Assembly: GCA_029844215.1 (NCBI GenBank)
Contig: CM056726.1
Location: 32,605,001-32,669,000 of the forward strand
Length of the DNA stretch: 64,000 nt
Reading direction: 5' to 3'
Source of the DNA: Przewalskia tangutica
Taxonomy: Eukaryota > Streptophyta > Magnoliopsida > Solanales > Solanaceae
In this document: positions 21,681 through 33,960 of the stretch, piece after piece
How the letters are laid out: each line of letters begins with the position of its first letter
How positions within the stretch are numbered: position 1 is the stretch's first letter
Made by a program: the position numbers and the translations under genes
The notes under the pieces: generated by a model
The model's input: the letters and a program-made list of their open reading frames with translations, nothing else
What the model was told of the DNA's origin: nothing
Database searches by the model: none

Positions 21681-23886
21681 TGTCACGACCGAAACCTGAA
21701 GGCCGCGATGGACGCCCAGATCCCACCCGCCGAATACACTAAATCACAACATTATTGTATAATCACGGACTAAGCCGATTTGTTTTTTGAAAGTTCTTGA
21801 CTAGAAAATTGACTTATACATATATACATGCCCACGCCAAAGCCAACAAGGCCATACAAGACCACTATCCACAGGACACCTGTCTACAAGCCTCTAAAGA
21901 GTATATGACATCAAAATATCATACCAAAATTAGACTGCAACTCTGAAACAAATAGAGTGCTCCAACATCAGCTGAACCAACAACCTACCAGCGTAAACCG
22001 TCACTCTCTTTAACTGAACATGCGGGCATGACGTAGGGTCCCCCAACAAAAGGGACGTCAGTACGACTGATGTACTGAGTATGTCAGACATAAACAATAG
22101 CCGAACAGAAGTATAACAACAACTGAAACAGAAATATCCAACCAGCAGTAAAATACCTCTGAGACCCTAATCCAGGCTTACATGTTATGCAATGCACATA
22201 CGGTATAATATTGGCTACACATGCATCTTCTTTTTCATAACAGCCTCTGTGTGCATCATTTCATTATCGGCCTCTGTGGGCATAATATGTCTAAATGTTA
22301 TGCATGGTGCAAATATGGTAATACATATATACTGGCCACACAAGGGCATCTTCCTTCCCAATCATATATATATAAATTGACCCTTAATCAGGCATCTTCC
22401 TTCATTAAGCCACACAGACTTTATCATTATCATATCCCAGCAGATCATATGATCTGCGTTCCCCGTTTCACATTGTTAAACATGAATGCAATGTAAATGC
22501 ATGAATGACAATAAAATATTTCCTGAATTTATTGGACGACAATAATATCCTTGCTCGTTTGGTTAGCATTATGGAAACATCTGATTGGTGATAGCAGATC
22601 CGAACTACCTAATTAATTCTTTATGTTCTACGAAGGCCAGACAAAAGATTGATTACTTATTGTTCTTCCACTATCAAGAGTAATTCTAATGTGGGCCGTG
22701 AGTAATTTATATTTATAATAATCTTATCTAATCAATTGTGAACTAGAAAATGTAAAACAAATTGATTATATCTTAGTTTCTATGCAAATTAGATTCTAAA
22801 ATCTTAAATTAAATGTGTTTCTACTAATAGTGTGAATGTCTTAAGGGCACAAAATCATTTTAATATAATTGTTTATCGATACCTTTTTCACTTAACGCTG
22901 CAATGACTTATTTCAACACGTCTATTAAATCCATTTCAGCACTTAATACTCATCAATTACTTTAAATTAGCAAAGTCAAATCGACTGCAGTGTTTACTAA
23001 AAATTCTTATGAATATCAACATCTCTCTTGCTCTAATAAGGACTTAGAAACAATTTAGATATGTTTTTAGCATATAATCAATAACATGAATATTCCTTAA
23101 CTTCTAAGAGTAGAATAAATTATGAAGCAATATCACAGTTATATTTTGTACGTAGAACATGCCAAACGAAAGAAGATTTGTCTTAGCATACCTCCATTAA
23201 ATCCTTTTGGTAATTGCTTAATATTGGGTTGGCCTTAAATGGTATAACGTTGCTGCTTTATTTTTGAGAAGAAAAGTTACTGTCAAACTGTTGAACCAAA
23301 AGATTGATGCTACCTTCGAAATGAAAAAAAAGTGTTTGGAAACGTTTTGCTCTTTCCAGTAGTGTAACCCAAATATGGTTTTGTTTAATTTAGATTCCTA
23401 AAATGAAGGCAAATAAATTAAAAGTGGAAATTGGTGACTTTGCGGAGACTTTCCATTTTTACACGTATAAAAGGGCATGCATGCCTTATCTTAGGATGAC
23501 ACCTCACCCACTTAGTCATTAGGAATTAATATAAAGGTTACACGTTTTATCCTCACTATGTTTTGTCCCCTCCATTAATCAATTACACACACAATTAATT
23601 CTAGATCACACTTCATTTAAATTCTAAAAATTCATAAGACTTTCATATACTCGATGTCTTAATTTATAATATGACATTAGTCCATCACCTATTTTGAGAT
23701 ATACTATCATTATTATTAATCTCTATCGTCATACTTGTTACATCTAAAATTATTTTGGGATCACATCCTTTTATATACTAATTTTTTTATTAGCATACGT
23801 AAATATAACAAAATATTTCCCAATGCTCGGGTCTATTTCCTTCGTTTTCATGCTCAAATTATTGTCCAAAATTACGAGGCGTTATA
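21681..23886 (-). repeat. 3' LTR of element C
   Basis: Left LTR on the plus strand, ending GGCGTTATA next to the PPT. It keeps about 220 bp (around 22580-22850) that the other LTR has lost. There is no coding content that I can support. Confidence 0.9.
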
Positions 23887-23900
23887 TCCTTCCCCCCTTA
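23887..23900 (-). other. Polypurine tract of element C
   Basis: TCCTTCCCCCCTTA on the plus strand, adjacent to the left LTR. It sets the element on the minus strand. Confidence 0.85.
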
Positions 23901-24445
23901 GAAACATTCGTCCTCGAATGTTGGGGGTGACATATCTAACTCGCATCCCATAGTCAAAAACACATTCATCGCTTTACAATCAAATGAAAACATAAGATAA
24001 GGTCTACAAGGTCAATCCTTACAAACTCATGTATTCAGTGTGTAGTACCTCCTTCATTTTACTATTTTCAAAACAAACGTTTCGCTTCCCAGGCTTGCAT
24101 TATCTCTTCCGTATAAGAGGGACAATTCCTCATAATCTCGAAAATATTTACCTACTATTGCCCTTCAAGCGTATCAACCGTTTTCTGATAGAAATCGCTC
24201 ATCTACTCGCTATGAGTATAAACTAACCGTAGTCTTTTTTTTGGTAGTCAGCGTTACCGAAACCGTAACAGGCATGAGTTAAACTCGAATTCTTAAAACT
24301 CAGTTCTACTGCAAGATTTACGAGATGAAAGAATAGAAATCATCCCTAAATGTCAGATAGCCTCATGTTTATAAGTATGGTGCATAACATACCCATAAAC
24401 AAGACTATACTAGACACATCTTGTAGACTCTCTGGGATAGACATG
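23901..24445 (-). other. Internal region of element C, no gene
   Basis: Right after the PPT comes the ACATTCGTCCTCGAATGT inverted repeat seen in the related elements. At 24330-24445 there is a 5' UTR stretch like 50930-51054 of D (ATCCCTAAATGTC..., ACAAGACTATACTAGACAC...). The middle has no gag that I can recognise; the short open frames are not conserved. Confidence 0.7.
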
Positions 24446-24456
24446 CTCTGATATCA
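24446..24456 (-). other. Primer binding site of element C
   Basis: CTCTGATATCA on the plus strand, reverse complement TGATATCAGAG, is one base from the tRNA-Met site found in D (TGGTATCAGAG). It lies beside the right LTR. Confidence 0.75.
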
Positions 24457-24460
24457 AATT

Positions 24461-26459
24461 TGTCACGACCCAAACTGGAGGGCCGCGACGGACGCCCGGA
24501 TCCCACCCATCGGGTATCCCAAATCACACTATCACTGTATAATCACAATAAACATGGACTAAGCTGGAAAAAAAATAAAAACTCTTGACCAGAAAACTGA
24601 CTTATACATATATATCTGCCCACGCCAAATCCAACAAGGCCATACAAAACCACTATCCACGGGACACCTGTCGACAAGCCTCTAAAGAGTATACGACATC
24701 AAAATATCATACCAAAACTAGACTGCAACTCTGAAACAAATAGAGTGGTCCAACATCAGCTGAACCAACAACAGACCAGCGTAAACCGCCACTCTCTTTA
24801 ACTGAACATGTGGGCATGAAACGCAGCGTCCCTCGATAAAAGGGACGCCAGTACGACTGATATACTGAGTATGTCAGACATAAACAATAACCGAACAGGA
24901 GTATAACTACAACTGAAATAGAAACAGCCGACCATCAGTAAAATACCTCTGAGACCCTAATACAAGCTTACATGTTATGCAATGCACATACGGTATAATA
25001 TTGGCCATATAGACATCTTTCTTTTCATAACAGCCTTTGTGGGCATCATTATCGACCTCTGTGTGCATAATATGTCTAAATGTTATGCATGATGCTAATG
25101 TGGTAATACATATATACTGGCCACACAAGGGCATCTTCCTTCCCAATCATATATATATATATAAATTAGCCCTTAATGAGGCATCTTCCTTCATTAAGCC
25201 ACACATGCTTTATCATTATCATATCCCAGCTGATCAGGTGTTCTATGTTTCCCATTTCCCATTCCCAATATATAGTCTTGGGTAAAATATGAATGTAATG
25301 TAAATGCAAATAAAAATGCATGAATGACAATAGAATATTCCTTGAATTTATTGGACGACAATAATAACCTTGCTCGTTTGGTTAGCATTATGGAAACATC
25401 TGATAACAGATCCGAACATCTGATGGAAACATTTCATTTTTAATATAATTGTTTGTCGATTCCTTTTTCACTTAACGCTGCAATGACTTATTTCAACACG
25501 TCATTAAATCCATTTCAACACTTAATACTCATCAGTTACTTTAAATTAGTAAAGTCAAATCGACTTCAGTGCTTACTAAAAATTCTTATGAATATCAACA
25601 TCTCTCACATATGCCCTAATAAGAATTTAGGAACAATTTAGACATGTTTTAGCATAAAATCAATAATATTATTTTTTAACTTCTAAGAGTAGAATAATTA
25701 TGGAGCAATATCACAGTTATATTTCGTACGTAGAATATGCTAAAAGAAAGAAGGATTTGTCTTAACATGCCTCGCTTAAATCCTTTTGGTAATTGGTTAA
25801 TATTGGGTTGACCTTAAATGGTATAACGTTACTGCTTTATTTTTTAGAAGAAAAGTTACTGTCAAAACTGTTGAACCAAAAGATTGATGCTACCTTCGAA
25901 ATGAAAAAGTGTTTGGAAACGTTTTGCTCTTTCCAGTAGTGTAACCCAAATATGATTTGTTGAATCTAGATTCCTAAAATGAAGGCAAATAAATTAAAAG
26001 TGGAAATTGGTGACTGCGGAGACTTTCCATTTTTACACGTATAAAAGGGGCATGCATTCCTTATCTTAGGATGACACCTCACCCACTTAGTCCTTAGGAA
26101 TTAATCGGAAGGTCACACGTTTTATTCCCACTATGTTTTTTTCCTCCATTAATCAATTACACACACAATTTATTCTAGATCTCACTTCATTTAAATTCTA
26201 AAAACTCATAAGACCTTCGTATACTCAATGTCATAATTTATAATATGACATTAGTCCATCACCTCTTTTGGGGATATACTACCATTATTATTAATCCCTA
26301 TCGTCACACTTGTTACATCCAAAATTATTTTGGATCACATCCTTTTGTATGCTAATTTTCTTATTAGCATACGTAACTATAACAAAATTTTCTCAACGCT
26401 CGGGTATATTTTCTTCGTTTACATGCTCAAATTATTGTCCAAAATTACGAGGCGTTACA
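24461..26459 (-). repeat. 5' LTR of element C
   Basis: Right LTR, 1999 bp, TGTCACGACCC to GGCGTTACA. It carries a deletion of about 220 bp at 25405-25435, with repeated ACATCTGAT sequence at the junction. Confidence 0.9.
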
Positions 26460-26723
26460 AATTACTCTCTCCACACCCACCATTATACTTAAAAAATATC
26501 TTACATGCACCAAAATTAATTAATCTCTGTTAGATATTTTATCATTGACAACAATGTTTCTGTGAATTTTGATCCATTTGGCTTTTCTGTGAAGGATTTT
26601 TAGATGGGGATGCCACTTATAAGATACAATAGCACGGGAGACTTGTATTACGTCACCTCTGTTTCCAAAAATAGCATGATCAAACCATTAACATATGCTG
26701 CCATTTCTCCTACTCTATGGAAC
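26460..26723 (+). pseudogene. Copia fragment: end of protease and linker
   Basis: Resumes with a LH-NILHAPK-like block near 26495-26520, followed by DNNVSVNFDPFGFSVKD near 26549-26600, GMPLIRYNSTGDLYYVTS, and the start of the gag-pre-integrase domain (SPTLWN) where D is inserted. Two stops break it. Confidence 0.85.
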
Positions 26724-28027
26724 TGTCACGACCCGACCCCGGGCCCGCGACTGGTGTCTTACCTTGACACCCTTACATGTATACATCAGAGAAAATCAAC
26801 GGAACATACATACAACTCTTAATAAATAAATAAAAAATTCAATAAGGAATAACCAACAGGTTAACCGATAAGGCTACCTCCCTGGATATATAAATACATA
26901 ACCGAAAACAGTTGACTCCTTTCCTTTACAAACTGATCCACAAGATATGACTACAGACCTCTAAGAGTTATAACATAACAATTATGGCGGGACAGGGCCC
27001 CGCCATACCCCTGAATATACATAAATCTACAACCTCAGGAAAATTGTACCAAAAGATAAGCCTCCGGAGTAAATGGAGCCTTTTCCCAAAACTGAACAGA
27101 GATCCTAAGAGAAAGGATCACCAACCTGTGTACCTAATACCTGCGGGCATGAGCCTTTGGCCCGAAGAAACGATCGCAGTGCAGAATATGGAACGGAAAT
27201 AAGGTACAATAAAGAAATCATAATTGTACAAAAGAATGACAGGGGCAAGTATAAAAAAAGTAAGTACTAGATCCTACCGTGTCATTACAACTCATGAACT
27301 TAATCACACTTTATTATCTTTTCCCATTTTTCAATAAGAGTTATAGTCAAATTCTTAGGAAAAATCATCAAGTTCATAAACATCTAACTTACGTATCTTG
27401 CATAACCTAATCCGACCCTTTATGGAGGGACGCCTCATTTTGGAGTTCACTTTGATTATCCATACGTGATAATGTAACCCGACCCATTTGCGGGACACGA
27501 CGAATTCATAAAAATCTTCCCACGGGTATCTTTGCCCACCCATTCGGGGACGCGATAAAGTCATGTAAGTCCGCCCGTAAGGTATCTTGCCGGACCATTT
27601 CGAACGCGATAAAGTCATATAAGTCCGCCCGTAAGGTATCTTGCCCGACCCGTTTCTGGGCGCGATAAAGTCATATAAATGCGCCCATAAAGGTATCTTT
27701 GCCGACCCATTTCTGGACGCGATAAAGTCATATAAGTCGCCCCATAAGGTATCTTGCCGGCCCATTCTCGGGGCGATAAAGTCATATATATGCATCCATA
27801 AGGTATACTCCCGACCCATTCACGACGCGATAAAGTCATATAAGTCGCCCGTAAAGGTATCTTGCTCGACCCATTCTGGGGCGATAAAGTCATATAGTGC
27901 GCCCATAAAGGTATACTGCCCGACCCATTCCTGGGATGCGATAAAGTCATATAAGTTTGCCCATAAAGGTATACTGCCCGACCCATTCCTGGGACGCGAT
28001 AAAGTCATATAAGTCTGCCCATAAAGG
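26724..28027 (-). repeat. 3' LTR of D, left segment
   Basis: TGTCACGACCCGACCCCGGG to the Ogre insertion point. It is homologous to the right LTR from 51070. It includes most of a tandem array (27480-28027). The second part of this LTR is at 47217-49549. Confidence 0.92.
27480..28027 (-). repeat. 55-bp tandem array in D's left LTR
   Basis: About ten units of 53-58 bp, each with GCGATAAAGTCATATAAGT, CCCATAAAGGTAT and CCGACCCATT. The Ogre element sits at AAAGG in the last of them, and about two more units follow at 47217-47315. Long open frames on both strands here arise from the repeat. Confidence 0.95.
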
Positions 28028-31000
28028 TGTTGACACCCAATTTTGACCCTCTCGTCCAGTCATTAACTATAAAATTGCACTAATTTTGTAAAATAATTTT
28101 TAGGGATTTTTATAATAAAATGCAGCGAATAAAACATAAATACAGGCATAAATAAATAATTTAATAATGGCATCGCATCTTACGTAGAGTTTCAAGCACT
28201 TAGAGTCCCGCGTCCGCGTTAGTTGATTTCAAGCTCTGTCGTAATTCTTAAGTAAGTAATAAATACATAAAATAAATAATTTAGCAATGACGTCGTATCA
28301 AGTAGCATAGTCGCGTTTAGTAATACGCAAGAGAATTTCATAATCATTTGTAATTTAAAAATCAATTTTAATCTGATATATGCATTTAATAGCACCGCAT
28401 TTATAAAGCTTTAAACGATTCTTAAATATCATACTCGCATTTAGCATTTAAATAATTTAATCTAAACTCAAGCACTAATTAAATAGCACGCCCATTTTAT
28501 TCTTGTAATAATTTTAACAAAGCACCTAAATAATCTAAGCACAATTTATTGATTTAATTTATTATTAACTAATTAAATAGCACCTAAAACTAATACCTAA
28601 TAAATTAACCCCTAATTAAAACTAACTCTAATCAGCCCACCTTTTATCTTCGCCCAAATCCGCGGCCCAACACCCCTTTTCCCTTATTACCCGAAGCCCA
28701 CGCCCACGACCCACTTTATTTCCCTTCCTCCCCATCACGTCGGTCCATGGAACAAAGGAGAAAAACAAGAACCCTAAAAGAAAAAGCTTTCTCGCGCCTC
28801 CTCACCCATACGCCCTAAATCTCGCTTCCTTAACCAAATCGCATCTTCCCTACCATAGCCGACTTTTCCTTACCATATCCATCACCCAAATCGCGAAATC
28901 GATGTGAAATCAACCTGAATAAGCCACAAAATCGTAACAAATCGACCGAAATAGAAACAAATCCTCAAAACCAACTTACCATAAGCAATACTTGCCTTAA
29001 CAGTTACACGGATGTTGGTACGAGATTCGTCAAAAATAGGCGACCAAATCTGTCAGAATCACCCATTAATGCTATATAAACCAATCTCTACACACTTGAA
29101 AGGCATTGAAATCGAGAAAACGGGAAGAATCATTCAAGTTAAGCATTCGAGCGGATAATTGAATCCTCAAGCTTTTTTGAAGTTTCATCCTTTCGCATAA
29201 CCGCAATAAACCTCCGAGTGAGCGAAGCGACTTGATACGCTGCCCGGTTATTGCCGGAGAAGGTAAATTCATCCCCTCTCAGTTCTACTCTTTACTTTCT
29301 GTTGCGAGTTTCTTGCGGACTAATTATGTGTTAAAAGATTTCAGTTCAGGTTTCAGTTTCAATTTTAGGTCAGTTAGTTAGCATTTAAGCCTGTTTAATA
29401 TATATTGGAGATCGATTGATCCCCTGCCTGTTAGTTATATCTTGTTTACTTTATAACTACCCATTTGGTTACTGTGAAGGTTCAATTAAAATTTAGAGGT
29501 TGTTTATGGTTGAATTGATATTGTATAGGTTTAGCTAAGTTCTGGTAGCTAATGCTTTAAGTTGTATTTCTTTGTATTCACTAAGTGGACACTCAGTAGA
29601 TCAGACACTGTTAGAGTTGGCTATCTGATTGGTAAATGATGGGCATTATTGGTTCAATACCCATAGATCACTTGTAAACATATTTAAAATAGCTTAAGAT
29701 AACATAGTAGGATTTAAACCTATTTTGAATATGTGTTAATAAAGCGAAGGTCATCTGACTTGATAACCATCTCAAATATAAGTGTGCTTTGCGGAAATGT
29801 TTCCATGGCTAGATATAACATAAATCGCAATATGTGACTTAATAGTCCCTACGTAGATGAAATAATATTCTTAGTGTTCTCTTGGTTCAATTTCTAAACT
29901 CGCATGTCTACATTATTGATCATATACTTGGTTGGATTTTGCATACCCAATTACGATTCAAATGATTTTGTGCAATTCAAACGTGAATATAAATAATCTC
30001 TATATGTTTGAGTCCTATTGATCCCTTTTTATCAATTGTTGCCAGACATACCGTTGGTTTGCGATTACGCCTTCTTTGCGTATATATACACTAATTATCT
30101 ACATATAGGCCTCCCAGGACATTCATGCATAGCTCATCTTAATTACTGAATTGCCTACTAAGATGTACATGTTTGTCTTGCTCGGATTTTTAAATTAATA
30201 CCTTTGGTAAAGTCTCTAAACCATAGAAACAAGCTGGTTAATATTAGTCTTGCTACTCTTTGTTACATTGGCGCTATTGCTTTAGCGTTATTACTGCTGC
30301 TACTATTTTGGAATTATTGTTGCTGCTGTTACTTGTGTTGCTGCTACTGTCATTTACTATAAGTTGGTCCCATATGTCAATTTGTTTTCGGCCTTTTGTC
30401 TTGTTCGAGATATTAGTTCTAAAGACTGATTTGATTAAATGCCAGCTAAAACCTGCACATGTTCATCTATATTATATTATTTGGAATATTTACTAATCTT
30501 TATCATTTTTTTTTTACATGAAATACACCGGAGCAACAAAGAGTCTCATAGCGGGACTCATTGTGGCAACGCCGAACCTACATCTACATGCATTTATCCT
30601 CCGCATCAGGAATTCTAAGCCAGAGGCGAAATGACTTCGCCATTCCTCGAGTCGTCTTATTGTTCTTACCCCGCCCCCCCATTCATTTATTTACTGTAAA
30701 TTATTTGTCTAAACGCTACATTAATTAATATAATAATTAGAATATCTAAACCTCGAACCTCTAGTTTAGAAGCCAATTCCCTTTAGGTTAATTACTTTAG
30801 GCTCGCCCTGTTTAAAAAAAAAACTATAATAAACCGCTTAATACTCTACGCTGGCATAATAAATAGGGTTAGTCGAGAGATTTTAAAACTGCTTTGAGGA
30901 AATCCCTGTTAATACAAAGAAAATAATAAATACTTCTGTTGCATAATAGATACGTTTTCTCACATTATCATGCTAAGCAACATATACCTCTTAGGTAAAG

Positions 31001-31570
31001 GAATACTTGCATATATTTTTACTCCAACAATACATTTGCCTCTTTTTTGAAACTAACTCTTACATTTTAAACAAACCTCATAGTCTTTTATGCCCTATTT
31101 AAATAACTCTCAATACATATTTTATTAGCATGATAATTAACCCTAGGTTTGACAGGACAACCGCAAGTTAGCGGATCTTAGAGGGTGCTTAACCCCTTCC
31201 CTCTAGATTAATAAAGAGCCCTTACCCAGAATCTCATTAAGTTTAGCAGACCATAAAAAATGGAGTTAATGTTGACTTTAACCTAAGTCGACATTTAGGT
31301 GTCCTAATTCACCCAAACTAATTAGGTGGCGACTCCGCGAACCCTTAGCACTTTTAAGCACCCTTTTACATTTAAGCACCCTTTAGCAATTTAATTCCTT
31401 TAACACTTTTTCTTTTTTTTTTTTTTTAGCAAACCTTTTAAGCATTTTAATATTTAAGCACCCCCATTTTAAACATTTTCATTTAGCATTTATTACTTAC
31501 TTTCTAACATTTTTATTAAGCAGGGCTCGCTTTTATTAGAAAATGTCGCGGCCGAAAATGGGCGCGGCGA
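28028..31570 (+). repeat. 5' LTR of element F
   Basis: About 3543 bp. It is AT-rich and has no significant open frame. The end is uncertain by a few bases because the 5' copy reads GGGCGCGGCGA where the 3' copy reads GGGCGCGACA. A CA-poor pyrimidine tract at 31410-31428 differs in length between the two LTRs. Confidence 0.92.
29073..29080 (+). promoter_or_regulatory. TATA box, 5' LTR of F
   Basis: TATATAAA followed by CCAATCTC, about 1.05 kb into the LTR. The same site is at 44723-44730 in the 3' LTR. Confidence 0.55.
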
Positions 31571-31571
31571 T

Positions 31572-31588
31572 AAGCGACTCATCGGGAT
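31572..31588 (+). other. Probable primer binding site of F
   Basis: AAGCGACTCATCGGGAT directly follows the LTR. Tat/Ogre elements use a GCGACTC...GGGGA type site, and this looks like an altered form of it. The tRNA (Arg is usual in Ogre) cannot be confirmed here. Confidence 0.45.
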
Positions 31589-32174
31589 TTTAGGTTCTTG
31601 ACCATAACAAACCTAGGTTTATTATTGCTTAGCTTTATTTGTTTGTTTTAAATGCCTTAAAATCGCTCGCTTAATTTCGTATGTTTAACTGTTTAATTGC
31701 TATTTGTTTTACTGCTTTCCTTAAACTGGCATTCCGCTCATATTTCTTCCACTCTGGAAAATTCACACTATCACACACAACACGCGGGTGTGCTTCGCGC
31801 ACCTGCAAATTTCTTTCAAACACCCACATTTAAGAGAGTTGGTATTTTGCGCGGAGAATCCGGTCCAACCGGTGGTCGCGTAGCCTTCTCACTCGAGTTG
31901 TCCGCTCGGGAACCTTGCGTCTAGAAAAGCCAAATCTTAGAAACTTAAGATAGAGCTATACCACCCTTATTTTAGGGCATGCATGCATTTACCTTAGGTG
32001 GATCGGTCCTTGGCATCGACACCACAATTAGGAAGACACCAAGCTCGTCGACGGGTTTCTCAACCCAACGACCAACCAGCATATTATGTGTCGCATAATC
32101 ATGATAGATTTATCCAAGCCAAAAGACATGCCCAAAGTTGGAAATAACAAGATTTTATTTTTTATTTTTAGCAT
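31589..32174 (+). other. 5' leader of element F, no gene
   Basis: Non-coding leader between PBS and ORF1, with a 75-codon open frame at 31697 that I do not consider a gene. Several short palindromic and GC-rich stretches occur near 31850-31930. Confidence 0.6.
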
Positions 32175-33516
32175 TTGTATCATAACATGGATCACATAAG
32201 AATGGTTAGCGGAGTTCCTAACAAGCTAAGAGTATGGTGGGAGGATTTCGACATCAGCAGTCAGACTATGATTAGGAAGAAGTTGGGGTGTCTCATCTCA
32301 CTATTTGGTATTTCGCCAGATCCGCATTTGATCCAAGCTTTGATCCGGTTTTGGGATCCAGACAGAGTCGTTTTCAGGTTCAAGGATTTCGAAATCACTC
32401 CTACATTGGAAGAAGTGCATTATTTCACCAGTCTAGTTTACGAGGTAGAAAGCAGTTATTCCCAATGACCAATCGGGGAAGAAATTTCTCCGCTACATGG
32501 GTCTCAAGAATACTAAGGAATTGCGTTGCTTCGAGAACAACTGGGTGTCTCTTGACTATCTTTACGAGAGGTATGGACGTAATAACGCTTACAAGACATG
32601 CAAAACAGAATTCTCATGCACTCTACGCCATTGGCAAAACAGGCGTCCTATTGCATTCACTGTCGCTTTACTTGGCACCTTGATTTTTCCTCTTGAATAT
32701 GGCAAGATAAGTACTTGCATATGTTCCGTAGCTAGGTCACTTTCGAGGGAATCGACGGCGCACAACCCACTTTAGTTCCTATGATTTTGGCAGAGATATT
32801 CCGAGCTCTTGGGAAGTGCAAAAGAGGCCAAACAAACTTCTTTGAAGGTTGCAATCTTATCTTACAAATGTGGGCCATGGAGCATCTTTACCAACGGTCA
32901 AATATGACGGATGTTTGTTTCAGCGCATCTTATAAGATCGACAGTTTCTATGATAGGACGAAACGGTTTGTGTCCCCGGTCGGCGCCAAAGATTGGCACA
33001 GGTTTTTGACGTCCCGTACCCAGGATCGAATCGATGGAAATACCGCTGCTCCTCACGCGTGGAGCCTTTATACGTGGTAAAGAATTGTACTATATTGAGC
33101 TTATTGGTCTAAAAGGTCTGCAACCGTACGCTCCCCTACGCACACTCCGACAATTCGGCCAAGAACAGATAATCCCACTCCGATCGGACATGGGAGTTTC
33201 GGAAGTTACATTTGGACCAGACTTTATTGTGCCTCGAGCTAGACAAATTTTGAAAGAATGGGACGACATTAACAAAATAGACATCATAGATGAACAAGCA
33301 GGGCACACACCTGAGTATCAGACATGGCTGCAAGAGGATCACATCAACACAACCTACAGCCCAAGAGGAGAACAAGGTTTCGAGGACATGGACACAAGCA
33401 ATAGAATGAAGAATAATCAACTCAAGGAGAGGGTCATCACCCCAGACATGTGGGCCCTAATGCACGATGCAGTACAATACTTGGAACAGGCAGGGGCTAT
33501 ACCAAAGAAGACCTAA
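32175..33516 (+). pseudogene. ORF1 of element F (Ogre-type, plant-mobile/DUF7745-like)
   Basis: Four overlapping open stretches (32175-32468, 32497-32775, 32781-33080 and 33034-33516) form one protein with two or three frame changes. It starts with MVSGVPNKLRVWWEDFDI, then LISLFGISPDPHLIQALIRF, WDPDRVVFRFKDFEITPTLEE, a VALLGTLIFP block and an ACDC-poor end with MWALMHDAVQYLEQ. The WD-x...F.FKDFE.TPT.EE pattern is that of the extra ORF1 found upstream of gag in Ogre/Tat elements, related to the plant-mobile/aminotransferase-like domain of plants. The function in the element is unknown. Identification is from pattern memory, not a search. Confidence 0.75.
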
Positions 33517-33960
33517 GCTTCACTATCACAGCAACAACAGAGTTATTTAGTTTGAGATTTTCATTGTTTTTCTTATAAAGTGTCGTTTCAATTAACTTTA
33601 TTTCCAATAAAGGCATTTCGATACAATGGCTTGGGTGCATCTAACATGACTTTGCATATATGACGTTTAGGCCTACCTGCGCACAAAGAGGTCCCCACCT
33701 TTGCATATTAGGAAAGCGTTTGGATGTCTTGTATGCGATATATATCCGCTACATCTTGCAAATTATGTTCTTATGCTAACACCGCTTGTTGCGTCTTTTA
33801 GAAAGATTTATCATCTTCCCAAAGTCGGTTCGTATTTGACTCAACAATGTCGAGCATCCACACTTCACCGCATCCAAGGCAAGAAATGACGATATGACGC
33901 TCGGGGCTCGAGCGAACGGTTTGGGAATTATTCTGCAACGGTAACGAAACTTGAAGGAGG
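33517..33960 (+). other. Spacer between ORF1 and gag of element F
   Basis: No sustained frame. It holds AT-rich sequence, including TTTCTTATAAAGTG and CCAATAAAGG stretches that look like termination or polyadenylation signals, but I cannot tell whether they are used. Confidence 0.5.

Larger units (their letters stand above)
21681..26459 (-). mobile_element. Element C: minus-strand LTR element without coding region
   Basis: Two LTRs (2206 and 1999 bp) flank 574 bp that hold only a PPT, unassigned sequence, a 5' UTR and a PBS. The TSD is AACTA (21676-21680) on the left and AATTA (26460-26464) on the right. Both LTRs read TGTCACGACC...GGCGTTA[CT]A on the plus strand. The LTRs differ by many substitutions, so C is older than B, D or F. 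The 5' UTR resembles that of D and B, placing C in the Tekay-like group. Confidence 0.9.

Noticed and set aside
22192..22496. Two overlapping plus-strand frames with hydrophobic residues
   Set aside because: They are in C's LTR, antisense to the element, and the homologous place in the other LTR has different frames.
23466..23475. TATAAAAGGG on the plus strand in C's LTR (also near 26040)
   Set aside because: It faces the wrong way for a promoter of the minus-strand element; it may be chance.
27355..28012. Open frames of 123 to 154 codons in the D array
   Set aside because: Repeat-driven frames on both strands in the LTR; no known domain.
29072..29272. 66-codon minus-strand frame in the LTR of F
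   Set aside because: Short, broken in the other LTR, no motif.
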